DNA from: Discostella pseudostelligera
Lineage: Eukaryota; Bacillariophyta; Thalassiosirophyceae; Thalassiosirales; Thalassiosiraceae
NCBI GenBank assembly: GCA_036940085.1
Contig: JALLBK010000734.1
Coordinates: forward strand, 1 to 33,905
DNA length: 33,905 nt
Reading direction: 5' to 3'
In this document: in pieces, positions 9,154 to 18,925 of the stretch
Position numbering within the stretch: the first letter of the stretch is position 1
How the letters are laid out: each line of letters starts with the position of its first letter
Program-made: the position numbers and the translations under genes
The notes under the pieces: model-generated
The model's input: the letters and a program-made list of their open reading frames with translations, nothing else
What the model was told of the DNA's origin: nothing
Database searches by the model: none

Positions 9154-12100
9154 TCATTTCTTAGTAGCGCTGAAGCACCTGCTATGCTCCTGCTGCAACT
9201 GCTGTAGTTGCAGTTGCTGTTTCTCTTTCTGAAGCTGCTGCTGTCGTTGGCGCGCCTTCTCTGCGCTTCGAGCCTTCACCTCGCGATAGAAAGCCTCGTA
9301 CTTTTGCAAGGCGCTGTCCTTCCGTTTGCATTCATCACGTTCTTTCTTCAGATCATTGGACAGTTGTTTGATAATCTGGTCGCGTTTTTGAATCTCGAGC
9401 ATGGTTGCCGATTTAACGTAGGAGCTGAGGGTGTGTGTGAGAGTGTAGTGGTACGCGGAGACAAATCAATTTCGCATGTGATAGGGTGAGTGATAATGCT
9501 TCAATTGAACACGAAAGTAATCAAAGTTGATAAACAAGAAGCATACCTATTCGCCACGACATTATCGCCATCAACAACACCATTTCCATTATCAGAACCA
9601 TTCATGTGTGGATTACCGTTGTACTTGTTCAACGCCTCCTTCAACTTTGAAAATCGTTGGGTGTACTCGTCTTTGAACTTGTTCATCATATCCTTTGCAG
9701 CCTTAGCTTCAGCGCGGGCGGTCTTGGCACAAAAGACAGGTCAGAAACTTGAACAAATCTAGACATAGAAGAAGTGCGTCAACTAATGATTACTTACCTT
9801 GGCACCCTCAACCTCCCGCATCAGTTGGGCGTTTTCATTACCCAGACGATTTAGGCTGTCCATCAACTGCATTAGCTGCCTGGCATTTGTGGTAGAGGAA
9901 GTTTGACGTGCAACGGCATGGGAATCACCATCGTTGGCGTTCCGATATGATCCACTAGACGGTTGTTGCGTCAGAAGATGCGATTGATGGGACGGAGAAT
10001 CAGTGGCGGCTTTGGCGGTAGCGGACAGTAAAGCAGATGATACCATCAAGCTACCCTGACCTCCGCCCCACCAACTTTGATCAAGTGGGACATTATCAAC
10101 AGGAAAGGTCGCCTGTGTCTCCTGCGGCTGTTGCTGTTGCGACGGTGGGATGGATGTCGATGTAGTTGTCGTCTGCAGTGCATCATGATGCGACGTGTTC
10201 GGCATTTGCATCATGGTGGCATTGATATTCATACCTCCTCCACCGAGAAAGTTTTGTAGACGATTCGCACGCGAGCGAACGCCAGCAGCACCCTGTTGCT
10301 TCGCTCCAGAATTTAGCCTCAGCTGTTGCTGCTGTTGTTGAGTAGCACCACCACCTCCTCCCAAAATAATTCCCGATGTCCACATGGATGAGGATGATGC
10401 GTATGACGATCCAGGAGGAACGACGCAAAAGCTGCCATCGGGACGGAATGAGGATACTGCTGTGTTGCCTCCGCCACCACCCCCCAAATTTGCGATGGAG
10501 CTTCCCATTTCCAGAGCCATGTCCATGCAACGCAGTTCCTTCTCAAGCTTCATCCTGGAGAAAAAGAGAGAGCGAGAGAAGAGCAGCGGTAGTGAGAGGA
10601 GAGTGTCAAGATAATGTCAAGGTTTCAGAGCATGAATTTCAACAATAAAGCACGTACAACTCATCCACGGGGTTGATACCACCGCTATTGTCCCCATCAT
10701 TTACGCCAGCGGAAGAAGACCAGTTTTGTGGTTGCATGCCTCTTCCTGCTGCTGCAATCATCGCTACCTTGTTTTTATTCGGCCTCTTCGCAATACCATT
10801 GTGATTGTTGGTAGTCATCGTTTGAGTAGATTGCTTTGTAACCGTAGTCGACGATGATCCTCCTAAGAATGTTGAGTTGGTAATATCCTCCTCGTGGTTG
10901 GCCGTATCCAACGCTCGACGAACAGCCATTCGCAGACGTTCATGCTGCGGTGGCAGAATTTCAACAGCATTGACATTCTTCTCATTGATGGAAGAATTCT
11001 TCTCCTTATCGTCATTAGGTGATGATAATGTTACATTTTTCGAAGGTACAGATGCCGCTACGACATTTGATGTTGCGTGACGACCACTCGCTGTCCCAGC
11101 AACAGCTCCATCCTTCACTGTTTTTGGTACGCCACAACCGCCACCACCACCGCCACCACCATCACCATCCGCCCTGTCCATCGTTAGCGTCGTCATGTTC
11201 CACTTCAACCCCATTCCATACAATGATTTGGCCGTACGAGCGTGCATATCCGAAAGCATGAGCATGGATTTTGCCAATTCCCACTCATTGTTCCGTATCT
11301 CTCCACCACCACCACTTGTTGTCTTCCATTTTCTCCTCCCTCTCCTCCTGGGAACTTCCGCCGAGGATGACAACGACTCAGGCAATGCTTCTGCGGTTGA
11401 CGATAACACTCCAAAAAGAGTTTGATACAATCTCCGATAGCAAAGGGCAGCCTCGGTATGCGCGTCAGAGGCGGCGGCATACAGTTTGTCCTTGTCCTTC
11501 CCTTCATCATTGTTAATGGTTGTTCCGACCTCCGCCTTCTCCGACGTCTTCGCTCCACGCGGATTTGACGGCTGCTGGCCTTCCCCCGCTAGAGTATAGG
11601 TTAAGGACCGTGCCCGCTGTGATTTGGCCGATGCATCTCGTATCAATGATGCAATGTCATTGTGAATGTCACCACCTCCAGAAATGGATCCTTCTCCTCC
11701 TTCCCCTCCTTCCCCTCCTCCATGTCCTCTCAGCTGAGACTCGTCAAGTAACAATAGCGCCAGCAGATCTACTCCCGGTGAATTATTATTCGCGTCCTCT
11801 TTCTTGGCATTGCTCGATCGATTGGTGACATTGCTTTTAGTTCTTGTCTTGCTACCAATATGCTTTGCATCGGTAGCAGTAGTCATTTGTCTCTGTTCGT
11901 TTGCGGAGCCACCACCTCCACTACTTTTGCTACTACTGCTGGCACCACTGGTAGTAGGAGCAGTGGTAGTTTGATGCCGAAAGGGTCGATAGTATTGCTC
12001 ATCATCATCATTTCCATTGTCGTCGTCATCATCTAATTTCACAACCAACAAATCATCATCATCGTCAAATTCCTCAATATCCTCTGGTTCTGACACTTTT

Positions 12101-12720
12101 AGAACTCTCCCCGATGACGGTGGTGATACTGACACTGCTGCTGATGAAGTGGAGGGATAATTATTGTAAGAATTTGGATGGGTCGGTTGCCTCTCAGATA
12201 TTAGAGTTGTTGTCGGTGATGTTACAGATCTACTAGATGATGCAGCTGTGGATGCATTGGACGGAGCAATATTTTGATATGACGGTGAAGCCGATGATGA
12301 TGAATGCTGTACATGCTGCAATCGACTCTGATGCTGCTGCTGCTGATAATGGGGATTGTTTCCTCTCATCAATGACCCCTGCTGCTGTTGCTGCTGCTGC
12401 TGCTGATACGACAATGGCCCCGGAGGTGGCACGGGTGGTTTGGCGCCATAGCGATAATGTCCCGGTATCAGATTATTGTAAAGCAGACCTCCTCCTCCAT
12501 GCTGCTGATGCTGAGGCTGCTGTTGCTGATGATGATAGTGCTGTTGCGGGGGCAGTTGCTGTTGCTGGAATTGTGAATGCGGATGTACTATCGGCGAGAA
12601 TGCCGGCGAATTCCCAACATATTGAGCTCCAGTGCTGCCGGCGGGATGGATAGGATTAGCACCGGCAGCTGTAGCAGGCCCTGCTACGACAGGCTGGTAA
12701 AATGACTCGGAGTTCATCAT
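9154..12720 (-). CDS. Gln-rich coiled-coil protein, four exons (1088 aa)
   Basis: Exons are 12720-10658, 10554-9798, 9722-9547 and 9424-9154. Donors GTACGT, GTAAGT and GTATGC and all frames fit; the acceptor of exon 3 ends CCAAG and is the weakest. The N-terminal ~230 residues are Gln/His/Pro-rich. A helical part follows (around SLIRDASAKSQRARSLTYTL, AALCYRRLYQTLF and WELAKSMLMLSDMHARTAKS) that vaguely recalls MIT-type helical bundles. The C-terminal ~250 residues are coiled coil (MKLEKELRCMDMALEM; NENAQLMREVEG; KRDQIIKQLSNDLKKERDEC), ending in a Gln/Lys heptad-like stretch. An MIT-plus-coiled-coil layout resembles NRBF2 of the autophagy PI3K complex, but the match is too weak to claim. It was assembled from four ORFs that look separate. 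Confidence 0.75.
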
Positions 12721-12880
12721 TGTTCAGTAATACTGCAGCCGCCAAGAGGCAGACGGGGAGGTAGGGAGTGCTGGGAGAGTGATGGGCGGCGGCGGCGGAA
12801 TGAAGGCTGAAGGCCGAATTCGGAACCACGGCCATGGCGGGAGAGATTGGGGGGAAATATCCAAATAATCGCTGACAAAT

Positions 12881-12980
12881 CCGATCCAAAATCTTATGAT
12901 CCGTACCGAAATCTTACGAATCGATCCAAAATCTTATGATCCATACCGAAATCTTACGAATCGATCCAAAATCTTACAAT
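12881..12980. repeat. 40-bp tandem repeat built of 20-bp half units
   Basis: Copies are 12881-12920, 12921-12960 and a half copy 12961-12980. Each consists of two related 20-mers: YCGATCCAAAATCTTATGAT, then CCRTACCGAAATCTTACGAA. The copies differ at only a few positions. The same kind of unit appears, more diverged, at 29288-29400 upstream of another + strand gene. Confidence 0.9.
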
Positions 12981-12996
12981 CGGTAGAGCATCAGTA

Positions 12997-13124
12997 CTCC
13001 ACGTGGCATAATGAGACAAATATTCGCCGAACCTGATATTCCATGTGGCAGTTTGCTTGTTCAAAGTGCTTCTGACTCGTTACTCCACGTGGCATCATTC
13101 GTCGCTGAACATTTTCTCCACGTG
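12997..13124 (+). promoter_or_regulatory. cluster of four G-box elements (CTCCACGTGGCA)
   Basis: CTCCACGTGGCA occurs with core CACGTG at 13000-13005, 13086-13091 and 13119-13124. A variant, TTCCATGTGGCA, has its core at 13042-13047. Spacings are 42, 44 and 33 bp. The conserved TCCACGTGGCA flanks exceed the palindromic core, which points to binding by one bZIP or bHLH factor. The last copy is about 76 bp before the CDK ATG. Confidence 0.7.
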
Positions 13125-13200
13125 GCAGGGTGTGTTAATGTACTGCGAAGTTCATCTTCAATGGTCACAAGGTCCCTGTTCCCTGCTAATGATAATGACC

Positions 13201-15117
13201 ATGGCGTCCGCCACCGCCGCCGCCGCATCCGCCTCCGCCTCATCCGCAGCCCCAGCCTCTGCTGGTAAGCAACAAAGCCAGCGCCAGGAACGCAAAAGAA
13301 AATTACCGGACCATGAAACGAATCGAGACGGCCATCCTGTTGAGGATGATGCGAAGAGGCACCATCATCATCGTCATCAACCGCAGCATCAGCAAGCGCA
13401 GCAACAGCATCAGCACGGCGATGCCAAAGACAAAGACGGCGATGATATCGTTGCAGCATCCGCAGAGTATCTAGCAGCGCCCTTTACACCCTCTGCATCC
13501 ACTACCAATACTCCTGACATCAACAGCAATAATAACAAGCGACCATCCTGGGTGCCCACCAAAGAAGTCTTTCCATGGAGCGCTACCACCGCCACCTACG
13601 GACATTGCACTAACGTCTCCTCACGGTACACTAAAGTTTGTCGTATAGGCGAAGGCACCTATGGTGTAGTCTACTTGGCACAAGACAAGACTACGGACGA
13701 ACAGGTGGCATTGAAACGATGTTTGCCACATCATGAGGCAAGTGATGGTTTCCCAATAACAACATTGCGGGAGATTGCGATATTGAAAGAGTTGGCTAGT
13801 GCGGGTGGAGAGAAGCATGGGATTATTTCATTAAAGGATGTGACTGTTTCGTCGAGGTGAGTTTATTTTGATATCGGATCTCTGGGATGAGATGATGATC
13901 TTGTTGAATGAACAGAACCGACATAACGAACATGATTGTCACTCAAATCATTTAACCTCTCACCACCCCACTTCCTCGTCTTCATTTAAATTGCACAATA
14001 CAGTCGATCGGGCGTATTCCTAGTCTTCGAATATGCGCAACACGACCTTGCATCACTCATTGACCATCATTACACTCAACATAAATGCAGTCCCTTCACT
14101 CACTCGGAAGTAAAACGTCTCATGTTACAATTATTAGAGGCATTGCGTTTCTTGCATTCGAATTATGTATTGCATAGGGATTTGAAATTGAGTAATTTAT
14201 TGTATAATCAAAAAGGAGAATTGAAAGTGGCTGATTTTGGATTGGCGAGGCGGGTTGGTGGAGAGTATATTGTTGGCAGTAGTGGTGGTAAACGACGTGA
14301 CAAGATCATGGGTAGTAGCAATGGTACAAAACAATCCACGGATCCTTCGCCTCCGTCTTGCTGTCTCACTCCCAAGGTTGTGAGTCTATGGTATCGACCA
14401 CCGGAACTATTACTCGGGGCGGAGTATTACGATCAAGGAGTTGATCTTTGGGGTGCGGGCTGCATAATGGGAGAACTGTTGAGGGGTAAACCAATAATGG
14501 ATGGGAAAAATGAGTTGGATCAGCTGCAAAAAATGGTGAGACGATTTAGAAAATGCTTATCATGTCATCATATATAAATCGATGATGCCTGACTGCTTAT
14601 TGATTGTGTTACACCCATTCAGTTCGAGTTTCTTGGGCCACCAAATAGTGACGACTGGCCGGTATGTTCATGAGCTATATTGCCGACCCCTATCTTTATG
14701 CTCCACGATCGAGTCTCATTCTGCTCCACTTATTGATACTCCGCTATTGGTATTGATTCAATCTCCTTGTTGACAGGGTCTAATGGAACTACCTCTACTC
14801 AGACGTGGCGAAGTCGAGATTCCAAAGCGATGGCATATGGGAAAGAATGCTGATAAGCACTTGCTCGACATATTTCGTGATTGGAAAGATCCTCCGGGCA
14901 TAAAGTTATTGATGGGTCTGCTGAAATACAACCCTGCTGCGAGATTGACTTCCGAGGAAGCACTTGCTTCCGATTACTTCTCAACTTTGGTACGTCAACG
15001 AAATTGATTGTACTGCCTCTTGAACAGGAGCGAATCTCATGATCTCTCTTTCGGTTTCAGCCTGCACCAACTCCGCTACGATTGATGCCAACATTTCCGA
15101 CAAAGCACAATAAGTGA
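13201..15117 (+). CDS. cyclin-dependent kinase, CDK10/CDK11 (PITSLRE) type
   Basis: Five exons: 13201-13856, 14004-14535, 14623-14661 (13 codons), 14777-14989 and 15061-15117, giving 498 residues. The ATG at 13201 has the best context (ACCATGG); 13189 and 13195 are in-frame alternatives. A disordered Ala/His/Gln N-terminus of ~140 residues is followed by the kinase domain. It shows IGEGTYGVVY (149-158), VALKR with Lys172, the cyclin-binding helix PITTLRE (185-191), HRDLKLSN (catalytic Asp278) and DFGLAR (296-301). The T-loop site LTPKVVSLWYR has Thr341 at the CDK2 Thr160 position. PITTLRE and TPKVV point to the CDK10/CDK11 branch (transcription, splicing, G2/M). An insertion of about 35 residues between DFG and TPKVV is unusual for CDKs. 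Four G-boxes lie upstream. Confidence 0.93.
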
Positions 15118-15481
15118 TAGCGTCATTCATAGCCAGGACAATTGCTTTTGCACATCTTCTGTAAGCTGACAATCTGCATGTATATTCAGGGAAATTATCT
15201 CATAGTCCGCATCGTTTTCCGCTCTATTCCACACAAACCCTGAACTTGCTGTGAACCGTTGAGGTCCTCTTCTCTGATGATAATTCATATTACTGCTAAC
15301 ATAAACTCCTTATTGATATTTCTTCGCTTCGAATCACTGTGAACCAATTATTGTTGTGTCCACACGAATCTTCGATATTTTGTTTCCGTCGTTGCTGTCC
15401 GTCATCTCTGAATTCCGCAATCAATCGTTTCATGTTCTGAACAGAAGCCATTCCCGTTGTTCCTACCGTCTTCACATGAAT
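15118..15481. other. intergenic stretch between convergent genes
   Basis: This 364-bp stretch is the 3' flank of the CDK and of the broken START-like gene. I see no ORF with content, no repeat and no RNA gene. Confidence 0.5.
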
Positions 15482-16659
15482 TTACATTGGGACATATCCC
15501 CCAGTACCTCCGCTGCCAATGCCGCCGCCGCCACCACCACCACTTATCACCGAGTCATTGAGATCAATTCTAAACACAATTGTTAACATCATCTGTGGCC
15601 AGCCAGTTGTTGCATTATCTTCCATCTGTTCGTAGATTGCAATGCTATCTTGATAAGCTCGAACATAGCCTTTTTGTCGCGGCATAAGGTCGGTCTCTAC
15701 AGATACCGTCCCGACACCCATATATCCACATTCATCCCTCGACCTCGACGTCGTTCACGACCATGGCCACGATTATGACGGCGATCGGAAACGCTCACAA
15801 ATGTGAAATCTCGCTTGCCAAAGGTAATCAACCGCTTTACCGTCTTCCTTGCCAACGTCATGGATATTCCATCATGTTCAGATTCTCCTTATATCGTTAG
15901 ACCCTCATAGAATGGATCCATCTTTGGCATGCTCGTTTCCCAAATATTCAACTCAAAAAACTCCTGCAATATGACACGAACTCCAGATTAGAATTTGTCA
16001 ATTTGGAAGAGATTAAGACCCGTCCAAACAATAAATTTCCTGATGGATGAATTCGCATTTCGCATCACACACAACTCACCCAAACATTTTGCATAGTTCT
16101 AGGCATAACAGAGGGGTCATACGAACATATGGACAATATGGATCATGGGGATGTTCGAGCAAGGAGACTTCTGATCCGTCAGGGTGGGTGGATAAGATTT
16201 GCCGGGAGTGCCCAGAGGTGGCGGTGGAGGATGCTGACGATGTAATGGTAGTAGTTGTAGAATGTTGTTGTGCAAAGACCGCGCTGGCATATTCAGATTT
16301 CATAGATTGGTAGGCTGCAGCTAACTGTGGAAAAGTGTCACGATAATGTAAAATGTGATTTATATTCATCGTCATTGATAAATGGAAAAAGGTACGCAAG
16401 TGATTGATTGGGTATCGCAAGCACGTACATCGACGGCAATGAAGTTTGGCACCAATGACTTTTCCACGATGATGTTGATTTTCAGATGTAATAATAATAA
16501 TAGTAGAGCAACTGCCGCCACCGCCACCGCCACCAGAAAATTCAGATGGTGCCACGCTGTCCAAGGCCACCAATCATACTGCCAATAGTCGAGGAGAGTT
16601 GTATTACTGCTGCGATGGTCGATAATTTTTGGTAGGACGGTGGTGGCGCCCATGGTCAT
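15482..16659 (-). pseudogene. START-like lipid-binding membrane protein, disrupted
   Basis: Exon 1 (16659-16429) carries a TM segment (NFLVAVAVAAVALLLLLLH) after WQYDWWPWTAWH. Exon 2 runs 16324 to about 16080, and exon 3 starts at 15963. START-like landmarks follow: MPKMDPFYEG, then FGKRDFTFVSVSDRR, GYMGVGTVSVE, MPRQKGYVRAY, and MLTIVFRIDL. This is the usual order WDP-RDF-GYVRA of the START/SRPBCC fold, which binds sterols or phospholipids. Three lesions break it: exon 2 is one base short of frame at its donor (about 16080), there is a TAA at 15889-15891, and a frameshift lies at about 15736-15760. The reading continues sensibly after each. It is either a young pseudogene or a stretch of base-call errors. 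It is divergent from the TMEM184-like gene, with only 170 bp between starts. Confidence 0.6.
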
Positions 16660-16829
16660 GGTTAATTTCCCATTTCCGTGTCAACCGCGCAGGCGCAGCC
16701 GCCGCCGCCGCCGCCGTCGTATGGTAGGGATATGAATATGGTCGGTCGTCGTCACCTCTCCTTAATTAGCTCGCCACTGCTCTTCATAATCATCGATAAC
16801 AGCAGCAGCAGCAGCATTTCGTGTGTGGC
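16660..16829. promoter_or_regulatory. short divergent promoter with (CCG)n run
   Basis: 170 bp separate the start codons of the START-like gene (-) and the TMEM184-like gene (+). A (GCC)6-type microsatellite lies at 16698-16716, and an (AGC)n run at 16800-16815 directly before the ATG. Confidence 0.45.
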
Positions 16830-18830
16830 ATGATGAGTCGAAGAAGCATCGGCATCGGCATTGGCATTGGCAGAATTCGCAGTCCATTAGTTGAAGCGGA
16901 GGATGCAACTGACATTGATGGCGACGACGGCGACTTTGACGCCAAGCAGACGTTCATTGGGTTGCTGCCGCCACCGTCGAACGACAACGACGAGGAGGAG
17001 CAACATCATCACCTTTCTCATCTTAATTATTCATCTCGTCGTCATAATGATGTTGAGAATGGTGATTGTTTCCATCAGTCGCCGGGAGAGTCGTCGGAGG
17101 ATACATCGCCAACTCGAAATCATTACGACGACAAGCGCAACAACAATTACATCACCAACAACAATAATACCGAGGGCGAAAATACCAATGGCAGCAACAA
17201 AAACGACTATCAAGAACAAGAACCACAATCATCATCATCATCATTTTCCAACTCTAAATTGACCCTACTCCAATCCTACCTCCCCACACCCTCACTCATC
17301 ATGAAACGCCTCCTACGCACACTTGCCTTGTCCTCCTCGGCCATTATGCTACTAATCGTCTTCCCCCTCTTATTTCGATATGCCATCACCGACGCACAAC
17401 GTGGTTCCACCTCTGCTGCCGCCTTCTACTCTGCTGCTTCTTTTGTGGTCATTTCTCTCGTACTCAGTATACGATCGATACTATCTCATTTGCTCAATTG
17501 GTATGCCCCCGATGTACAGAAATTTGTTGTCCGAATACTCTTCATGGTACCATTGTACAGTGTCCAATCATGGCTAGGATTACGCTTCCACGGTCAAGCA
17601 CGGATATACATTATCTTACTACGAGATTTGTACGAAGCCTATGTGATCCAAAGTTTTGTCTACTATCTCATTGAATTACTGGGAGGTGAAGATCGCATGG
17701 CAACATTGTTATCACAGAAAGATCCAAGGTTGGGTGGACATGGCAAAGTATTATCGCATGTATTACCCCAATGGGAAATGGGAATGGAATTTTTACTCAA
17801 AATTAAATATGGGGTGTTGCAATATGTCGTGGTCAAGACGTTCATGACATTGATTACCACCTTTGTTTTGTTGCCCAGTGGATTGTATGGCGAAGGGAGT
17901 TTTGGGCTCGATTCGGCATACATTTACACTACGGTGATACTCAATATCAGTGTCATGCATGCACTCTATTGTCTTGTCAAACTATTCCATGCCATCAAGT
18001 CCGACTTGCGTCATCCAATAAATTGGCATCCCGTGGGTAAATTCGTATGTGTCAAGGGCATTGTCTTCTTCACTTGGTGGCAGGGCGTGGCCATTTACTT
18101 TTTACGAAGTTATGGTGTGATTGGTGATGTGGGGAATTGGAGCGGTGCCGATGTAGCCGGGGGGATTATTGATTATTTGGTGTGCGTTGAGATGGTGATA
18201 TTTTCGATTGCACATACGTTTACTTTTACGTATAAGGAGTATTTACCAGAGGAGATGAGAAGACGAGGAGGTGGAGAAGTACGAGAAGCGGATGAGGAGG
18301 AGGATAACGAGGTTACGGGAAGAGTTGTTCGGATACGATGGGCTATTGTGAAGATTTGGAATACGGGCAGTGGGTTCATCTCGTGGCTGTTTGATGGTAT
18401 TGATAAGCGAAGGAGGGCAAATCAGTACAACCATGTTTCGCCGACCTCGAGGTCGAATATTGGTCGACAGCAAACCACATTGCATTCGGCATTATTGCAC
18501 TATCGCGATGATGACGAGAACGAGGGCGACAATACTGACACCATAAGCTTCCATGATGATAGAAAAATTGCTGATGAATCCGCATATCGCCCTCCTCCTC
18601 ATGCACATCCTGTATCGACACAGTCATCGTCAGGATTTAGCAAGCTGGAAGATCCGCTGAGTTTACGTGAGGCTTTGTGGAGCAGCACAGTACCACGTGA
18701 GACGTTCAAGGATATTAAGAGACTGAGAGTCGTATCCGGCCTTCCAGGGAGTAGCTTTAAGACGGGGGGAGGACAAGGTGATAGTAGCAATGTTAGCTTG
18801 TCTAGCTTGCATAATACCGACCATGCGTAG
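16830..18830 (+). CDS. TMEM184 / organic solute transporter alpha (DUF300) family membrane protein
   Basis: The single exon starts at ATGATGAGT (16830) and encodes 666 residues. About 155 polar Asn/His/Asp-rich residues precede a multi-TM core of about seven helices (roughly residues 160-470). Diagnostic stretches are VPLYSVQSWLGLRF, LLRDLYEAYVIQSFVYYLIE with LLGGED, KYGVLQYVVVK, HPVGKFVCVKGIVFFTWWQG and VEMVIFSIAHTFTF. These follow the OSTalpha/TMEM184 pattern (Pfam Solute_trans_a). Relatives include LAZ1 in plants and human TMEM184; in metazoa OSTalpha moves bile acids and steroids with a beta partner. The substrate is not predictable here. The ~190-residue cytosolic tail is hydrophilic, with a poorly ordered acidic run. 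Confidence 0.93.
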   Translation: MMSRRSIGIGIGIGRIRSPLVEAEDATDIDGDDGDFDAKQTFIGLLPPPSNDNDEEEQHHHLSHLNYSSRRHNDVENGDCFHQSPGESSEDTSPTRNHYDDKRNNNYITNNNNTEGENTNGSNKNDYQEQEPQSSSSSFSNSKLTLLQSYLPTPSLIMKRLLRTLALSSSAIMLLIVFPLLFRYAITDAQRGSTSAAAFYSAASFVVISLVLSIRSILSHLLNWYAPDVQKFVVRILFMVPLYSVQSWLGLRFHGQARIYIILLRDLYEAYVIQSFVYYLIELLGGEDRMATLLSQKDPRLGGHGKVLSHVLPQWEMGMEFLLKIKYGVLQYVVVKTFMTLITTFVLLPSGLYGEGSFGLDSAYIYTTVILNISVMHALYCLVKLFHAIKSDLRHPINWHPVGKFVCVKGIVFFTWWQGVAIYFLRSYGVIGDVGNWSGADVAGGIIDYLVCVEMVIFSIAHTFTFTYKEYLPEEMRRRGGGEVREADEEEDNEVTGRVVRIRWAIVKIWNTGSGFISWLFDGIDKRRRANQYNHVSPTSRSNIGRQQTTLHSALLHYRDDDENEGDNTDTISFHDDRKIADESAYRPPPHAHPVSTQSSSGFSKLEDPLSLREALWSSTVPRETFKDIKRLRVVSGLPGSSFKTGGGQGDSSNVSLSSLHNTDHA

Positions 18831-18925
18831 AGTGTGAGAAGCAAATTGGTCTGTTAGGTGAATATCTTAGATTGAATACCATCCGGAGGGTGGTAGGTGT
18901 GGACTTTTGTAATTGTAAAATGTAA

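Larger units (their letters stand above)
12721..13200. promoter_or_regulatory. divergent control region of the coiled-coil and CDK genes
   Basis: This 480-bp gap holds, in order: ATGGCGGGAG (12834-12843, about 110 bp before the minus-strand ATG), a 40-bp tandem repeat (12881-12980) and a four-fold G-box cluster (12997-13124). It is the densest non-coding region of the window. The two signal clusters are entered separately. Confidence 0.55.

Noticed and set aside
12237..12653. Ala/Asp-rich 138-codon + strand ORF
   Set aside because: It is the antisense shadow of the CAG/CAA repeats in the Gln-rich gene.
15885..15899. 15-bp GT...AG segment that would remove the TAA in the START-like gene
   Set aside because: 15-nt introns are known from heterotrich ciliates only; two other lesions in the same gene favour decay or sequence error.
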